Assembly: GCA_021799945.1 (NCBI GenBank)
Contig: JAJYZK010000014.1
Coordinates: 1 to 17,715 of the forward strand
Length of the DNA stretch: 17,715 nt
From: Acidobacteriota bacterium
GTDB taxonomy: Bacteria > Acidobacteriota > Terriglobia > Terriglobales > Acidobacteriaceae
Direction: 5' to 3'
This document shows positions 14,362 to 17,715 of the stretch, one piece after another. The notes under the pieces are model-generated. The model was not told where the DNA came from. It searched no databases and saw only the letters and a list, made by a program, of their open reading frames with translations. Position 1 is the first letter of the stretch. Each line of letters opens with the position of its first letter. A program made the position numbers and the translations under genes.

Positions 14362-15291
14362 ATGAACCGAAGAACAATCCTGGCTTGCGGACTCAGCGTC
14401 TGCCTTGCGGCGGCTCAGGCATGGGCAATGACCGGCGAGGAGGCCGATGCGCTGGTGGATGCCGCAACCAACAAGGGAGACCAGTCCGCCCTGGCCCGGC
14501 TGCAGCAGGCGGCCCAATCCGGTGACCCTGCGGCAGAGACCGGGATGGGGAATTATGCCCAGAATCAGAGCGACGGCGTCCAGGCCTGCGCCTGGTACTG
14601 GAAAGCTGCGAGACAGGGGCATCCCAACGCTCAGAATGACGTGGGTAACTGCTATGAAAACGGCATTGGGGTGGCCAAGGACCCGGCGCAAGCCGTCTGG
14701 TGGTACTCCCAGGCCGCGCAGCAGGGTAATTTGCCCGCGGAATCAAATCTCGGAGCGGCCTATACAAACGGCGACGGTGTCGCTCGCGACTATGCGGCGG
14801 CCTTCACCTGGCTGCAAAAGGCGGCGAAGCAGGGCTTTCCCGATGCGGAGAACAACCTGGGCAATCTCTATTACAACGGCGAAGGAGTAGAGAGAAGCTA
14901 TGAATGGGCCGCATACTGGTGGCAGAAGGCCACCGATCAGGGCAGTACGGACGCGGTGCTTTCGTTAACCGGCTCGGATCAGTTCGGACCCCGACTGTTT
15001 TTAATCAACCACTCCAATCAAACTATCACCGGGCTATATTTCTGCCCTGCCGACGGCACGAATTGCTCCGCGATCAACAATCTCCTGATCCAGGGCGATG
15101 GAGAATCCAGCGATCTGGCTCCCGGGGCCCAGGACTGGATCTATATCACCATGTCCCCCATGAACTATGCGACGCAGCAAGGCGCCTATTACGTGGTGAT
15201 CGAAACGTCGGACATAAGCAAGAACTATTTTCACTTTTACCGGAACATAGTATTGAACGCCTATCAACGCAGCACATTCACCTTCAATTGA
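14362..15291 (+). CDS. Secreted Sel1-repeat protein with unassigned C-terminal domain
   Basis: This 309-aa protein has a signal peptide (1-22, ending AWA) and a good GGAGG about 8 nt upstream of its ATG. It then has four Sel1-type helical repeats: a short first copy (55-86, lacking the G-x-G-V turn), then 87-122, 123-158 and 159-194, each showing the A-x-x-x-L-G-x-x-Y-x-x-G-x-G-V and A-x-x-W-x-x-K-A-A-x-Q-G pattern. Sel1 repeats usually build a curved protein-binding scaffold. The last ~115 residues (195-309) are a different, beta-rich segment (FLINHSNQTITGLYFCPAD, DLAPGAQDWIYI, YYVVIETSD, YQRSTFTFN) with two Cys in CPADGTNC that could pair. I do not recognise this domain. The likely location is the periplasm or cell surface; the partner is unknown. 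Confidence 0.88.
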   Translation: MNRRTILACGLSVCLAAAQAWAMTGEEADALVDAATNKGDQSALARLQQAAQSGDPAAETGMGNYAQNQSDGVQACAWYWKAARQGHPNAQNDVGNCYENGIGVAKDPAQAVWWYSQAAQQGNLPAESNLGAAYTNGDGVARDYAAAFTWLQKAAKQGFPDAENNLGNLYYNGEGVERSYEWAAYWWQKATDQGSTDAVLSLTGSDQFGPRLFLINHSNQTITGLYFCPADGTNCSAINNLLIQGDGESSDLAPGAQDWIYITMSPMNYATQQGAYYVVIETSDISKNYFHFYRNIVLNAYQRSTFTFN

Positions 15292-15699
15292 GCCGGTGGC
15301 GCCGGGCTCGCAGGCGCCGGCGGTTGCGGGAGTTCTCCCGCCGGGGCTTGCTGCGTGACCGGCTCGCCGCGTGAATCGCGCGTTGCGGGGCGGCCAGGCG
15401 CCCGCGGCGTTCCACAGCCAGGATCTCTATTCTGCGGCGCGCCGGCCCGCAATGTCGAAAGCCGTGGAGCGGTCCATCGGCTTTCCCAGGCCAGAGCTTT
15501 CCGACAAATTTCGGCTGGAAATCTTCTAGATCGCCCGCGCAACCCAGCTCTATTCTCCTGCACTGGAGCCGGGGACTGCCTTCGGGCGGCATAGGCCAGT
15601 CCAAGATTCGGCGATTCGGCATGCGGACCGGCATGCGCCGGAGAGGCCAGGCAGCGCCTTCCCCGGTGTTCTCGACGAAGGCGAGGAGGCGATGAAGCG
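15292..15699. other. Non-coding gap (408 bp) with small repeats
   Basis: No frame here has convincing protein character; the minus-strand frames are Pro/Arg-rich GC shadows. Two elements stand out. A hairpin at 15326-15341 (GCGGGAG/CTCCCGC, overlapping a competing CCGGCGG/CCGCCGG pairing) lies shortly after the Sel1 gene and has no T tract. CGGCATGCG occurs twice (15617-15625 and 15629-15637), about 62 nt before the next start, as a possible operator. GAGGAGG at 15683-15689 is the ribosome-binding site of the glycosidase gene. Confidence 0.4.
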
Positions 15700-17208
15700 A
15701 TGAAGGGAATGGGGAAGCGGAGGTTGGAGCGAAGGCTGGAGCAAAGGTTTCGATCGCCGAAGCGGACTCCCGGGCTGAAAGCGCTCGGAGGCATTGCCGG
15801 CATTCTGACAGCATTGGCCATCCTGACGCCCCGCCTTGCAACCGGCGCCCCGCCGGCCAGACGAACGCAGGAGAAACCGACTGCATTCCCAATCAAGGCC
15901 AACCCCGGCCGGCGCTATGTGGTGGATCGAAACGGCGCGCCCTTCCTTATCGTGGGCGACACTCCGCAGGGCCTGATGTCCCGGTTGACCGAGCGAGACG
16001 CGGAGCTTTACTTCGCCGACCGCCAGGCCCATGGCTTCAATACCGCGGGTTGGATCGATGTGGCCTGCGCCGGCCACGACTTCGCGGCCAACACCAACGC
16101 CGCGACGCCGGATGGCATCCGCCCTTTCACCGCCTATCTGCCGGGCGGAACCGACTATAGCCATTACGACTTCCGCAAGCCCAACGAGACCTACTTTGCC
16201 CGCCTCGACCACATGGTGGAGATCGCCGCGCGTCACGACACCTGGGTCTTCCTCGACCCGATGGAAACCATAGGCTGGCTGAAGGCGCTTGAAAATAACG
16301 GCCTGGCCGCCGACTTTGCCTACGGACGCTACCTGGGCCTGCGATACAAACGCTATCCGAATGTGGCCTGGATCAGCGGCAACGATTTCAATGCCTGGCG
16401 CAATCCCCCCGATGACGCCCTCGCCCTGGCGGTGGCTAAAGGCATCCGTTCGGTCGCTCCAGCTCAGATCCAGACCGTTGAGCTGAACGTCTTCTCCAGC
16501 TCCTCATTCGACGATCCATCCTGGTTGCCGTTGATCTCGCTGAACAGCACCTATACGTATTCGCCGACCTACATGCAGATGCTGCACAGCTACAACCAGC
16601 GGCCCGTCGCCCCGGCGTATCTGGTCGAAGCGCACTACGACCTGGAAAATGTCGGCAAGCCGCCGGACTTTGGAACGCCTGCGGTGCTGCGGCGGGAAGA
16701 ATATTGGACGATGCTGAGTGGAGGCTCCGGCCAGTTCTACGGCAACGCCTATACCTGGTCCTTCAAGTCTGGATGGCAGTCCCATCTGGACACCCCCGGC
16801 GTGGCCCAGCTCATGCTCTGGAAGCGCTTTTTCACGGCCATTCCATGGCAGGATCTCGTCCCGGACCAGAATCATTCCGTTCTCCTCTCCGGTTCCGGAG
16901 AGTACGGAACCATGGAGACTCCGGTGAGCCGGAGCGAGTATGCCGCCGCGGCGAGAACCGCCGACGGAGCCATCGTGGCGATCTACATGCCGACCTCACG
17001 CGCCATCCGCGTGAATATGGCCGCGCTCAGAGCTCCTGCCTCGGCCCAGTGGTTCGATCCGGTCGACGGGCTCTACTCCAAGGCCGCCTCCGGGCCAGTC
17101 GCGAATGTGGGTAGCCGATCGTTCACGCCGCCGGGGAAGAACCACGCCGGGGATGGCGATTGGGTGTTGCTCCTCACCGCGGGACGCAAGGGCCATCCGG
17201 GCGCGTAG
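15700..17208 (+). CDS. Secreted DUF4038/apiosidase-like (GH140-type) glycoside hydrolase
   Basis: This 502-aa protein has a long basic N-terminus followed by a hydrophobic helix (about 28-44) and an Ala/Pro-rich stretch, giving an export signal. The catalytic (beta/alpha)8-type domain of the DUF4038 family follows: FLIVGDTPQGL, RQAHGFNTAGWID, DYSHYDFRKPNETYFARLDHMVEIA and WVFLDPMETIGW. The probable acid/base pair by position is D229 in WISGNDFN and E310 in YLVEAHYD, corresponding to the catalytic Asp and Glu of the GH140 apiosidase. A smaller beta domain at the C-terminus (about 410-500: EYAAAARTADGAIVAIY, QWFDPVDGLYSKAA, DWVLLLTAG) matches the accessory domain often paired with DUF4038. Substrate is unknown; related enzymes cleave plant cell-wall side chains. 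GAGGAGG at 15683-15689 sits 10 nt before the ATG, and a three-codon ORF at 15692 overlaps it. Confidence 0.87.
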   Translation: MKGMGKRRLERRLEQRFRSPKRTPGLKALGGIAGILTALAILTPRLATGAPPARRTQEKPTAFPIKANPGRRYVVDRNGAPFLIVGDTPQGLMSRLTERDAELYFADRQAHGFNTAGWIDVACAGHDFAANTNAATPDGIRPFTAYLPGGTDYSHYDFRKPNETYFARLDHMVEIAARHDTWVFLDPMETIGWLKALENNGLAADFAYGRYLGLRYKRYPNVAWISGNDFNAWRNPPDDALALAVAKGIRSVAPAQIQTVELNVFSSSSFDDPSWLPLISLNSTYTYSPTYMQMLHSYNQRPVAPAYLVEAHYDLENVGKPPDFGTPAVLRREEYWTMLSGGSGQFYGNAYTWSFKSGWQSHLDTPGVAQLMLWKRFFTAIPWQDLVPDQNHSVLLSGSGEYGTMETPVSRSEYAAAARTADGAIVAIYMPTSRAIRVNMAALRAPASAQWFDPVDGLYSKAASGPVANVGSRSFTPPGKNHAGDGDWVLLLTAGRKGHPGA

Positions 17209-17389
17209 CCGCGCAAATCCTCCCCGCCTCGGGAACAACGCCTTCGCGCGAATCACCCTCCCTGCGGCTGACGGGCTCTCTGCAAGCTGACTTTCGGCTC
17301 CCTCCGCGCGGAACCCGGATTTTCTGCGCGTGTACGCCTCCTCGCGCATTCCCACACGCCAGCACGCTTTGGCGCATCTAACAGGTTTT

Positions 17390-17422
17390 AGCCTCGGGTC
17401 TGGCCGCTCCGGCTCCGAGGCT
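17390..17422. terminator. Stem-loop, possible terminator of the glycosidase gene
   Basis: AGCCTCGG (17390-17397) and CCGAGGCT (17415-17422) form a perfect 8-bp stem; inside the 17-nt loop CTGG (17400-17403) and CCGG (17409-17412) can pair further. A short TTTAT follows on the plus strand and TTTT precedes it. It lies about 180 nt after the stop at 17208, so termination is plausible but the T tract is weak. Confidence 0.45.
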
Positions 17423-17461
17423 TTATCCCTGCCGATCAACGCCAGGAGGACCGGGCCGGAT

Positions 17462-17490
17462 TGTCTACGCCAACTGTCTACTTCGACAGT
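17462..17490. promoter_or_regulatory. Operator-like repeat upstream of the right-edge gene
   Basis: TGTCTAC occurs twice, at 17462-17468 and 17475-17481, 13 bp apart, and the second copy overlaps an inverted repeat ACTGTC (17473-17478) / GACAGT (17485-17490). Such spacing is compatible with a dimeric repressor site. It lies about 220-250 nt upstream of the ATG at 17713. No regulator is identified. Confidence 0.35.
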
Positions 17491-17712
17491 GTGCTCCAGG
17501 CGTCCAGATGCCGGGTCCGCTGGAACGGAAACGCAAGTATTCCGTATCCATCCTCAAACCGCGATGGGAGCCGTCAGGAACTGCCTTGACCGACGTTTGC
17601 ATTCTGCCTAATCTCGTTCGATTGCGCCCCACCCCTGCGCCCGATGCCGGATCTCCGCCGCCCGGCGCGCTCCGCCGCGCTCGCGGTTGCGTGTCTCCAG
17701 AGGAATTGGGCT

Positions 17713-17715
17713 ATG
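17713..17715 (+). CDS. Start codon of a gene truncated by the window edge
   Basis: The window ends with ATG, preceded by AGAGGAA (17699-17705), a good ribosome-binding site with GAGG 9 nt before the ATG. Nothing of the protein is visible, so the product is unknown. The placement after a 500-bp non-coding gap supports a real start. Confidence 0.4.

Larger units (their letters stand above)
17209..17712. other. Non-coding gap (504 bp) before the right-edge gene
   Basis: No convincing coding frame occurs between the glycosidase stop and the ATG at 17713; frames here are short and Arg/Pro/Ser-rich. The gap holds a stem-loop at 17390-17422 and an operator-like repeat at 17462-17490, listed separately. 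Its length and content suggest a regulatory region for the next gene rather than a lost gene. Confidence 0.45.

Noticed and set aside
15264..15902. Minus-strand frames covering the gap after the Sel1 gene
   Set aside because: Proline/arginine-rich, overlap two well-supported genes on the other strand and show no domain or ribosome-binding site.

Overview
This is a GC-rich, gene-dense chromosomal segment from a Gram-negative bacterium, most likely an Acidobacteriota member (class Terriglobia/Acidobacteriia). The grounds are a secreted VWFA-related protein of the lineage-typical acidobacterial type with a probable divergent second copy, a DusB with an internal insertion that I recall from acidobacterial homologues, an OmpA-like envelope protein, and kdsA (Kdo synthesis, so LPS). 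Housekeeping genes lie among poorly characterised envelope and secreted proteins. I see no integrase, transposase, tRNA, rRNA or CRISPR array, so it reads as resident chromosome rather than a mobile island.

Layout. 1-1623: a divergent pair around a ~166-bp gap, the 5' part of a probable VWFA-type secreted protein (minus) and a complete VWFA-related protein (plus). 1726-3297: a 523-aa protein with a C-terminal PD-(D/E)XK nuclease-like signature, convergent with dusB. 3324-4802: dusB and rpmE (minus), separated by a strong terminator palindrome. 4987-6335: a DnaC/IstB-like AAA+ ATPase translationally coupled (TGATG) to a membrane-anchored FxLYD/DUF2393-like protein. 6616-7512: a secreted coiled-coil plus OmpA-like protein closed by a clear intrinsic terminator. 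7742-10236: pyrG-kdsA (minus), coupled by a TAATG overlap. 10437-13615 (plus): a secreted protein of unknown function, an alditol-oxidase-like flavoprotein with a Tat-like leader, and a DUF4126 membrane protein. 13654-14070: a YjbQ/UPF0047 protein (minus). 14362-17208 (plus): a secreted Sel1-repeat protein and a DUF4038/apiosidase-like glycoside hydrolase. 17209-17715 is non-coding with two structured elements, ending in a ribosome-binding site and ATG that probably open the next gene.

Functionally the window combines nucleotide, LPS and translation housekeeping (pyrG, kdsA, dusB, rpmE) with envelope and periplasmic functions, including possible polyol oxidation and plant or microbial glycan breakdown, in keeping with a soil heterotroph. 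I find no convincing multi-gene novel system. The least explained items are the nuclease-like protein, the OmpA-like protein lacking the usual peptidoglycan-contact residues, the exported alditol-oxidase homologue, and the Sel1 protein with an unassigned C-terminal domain.
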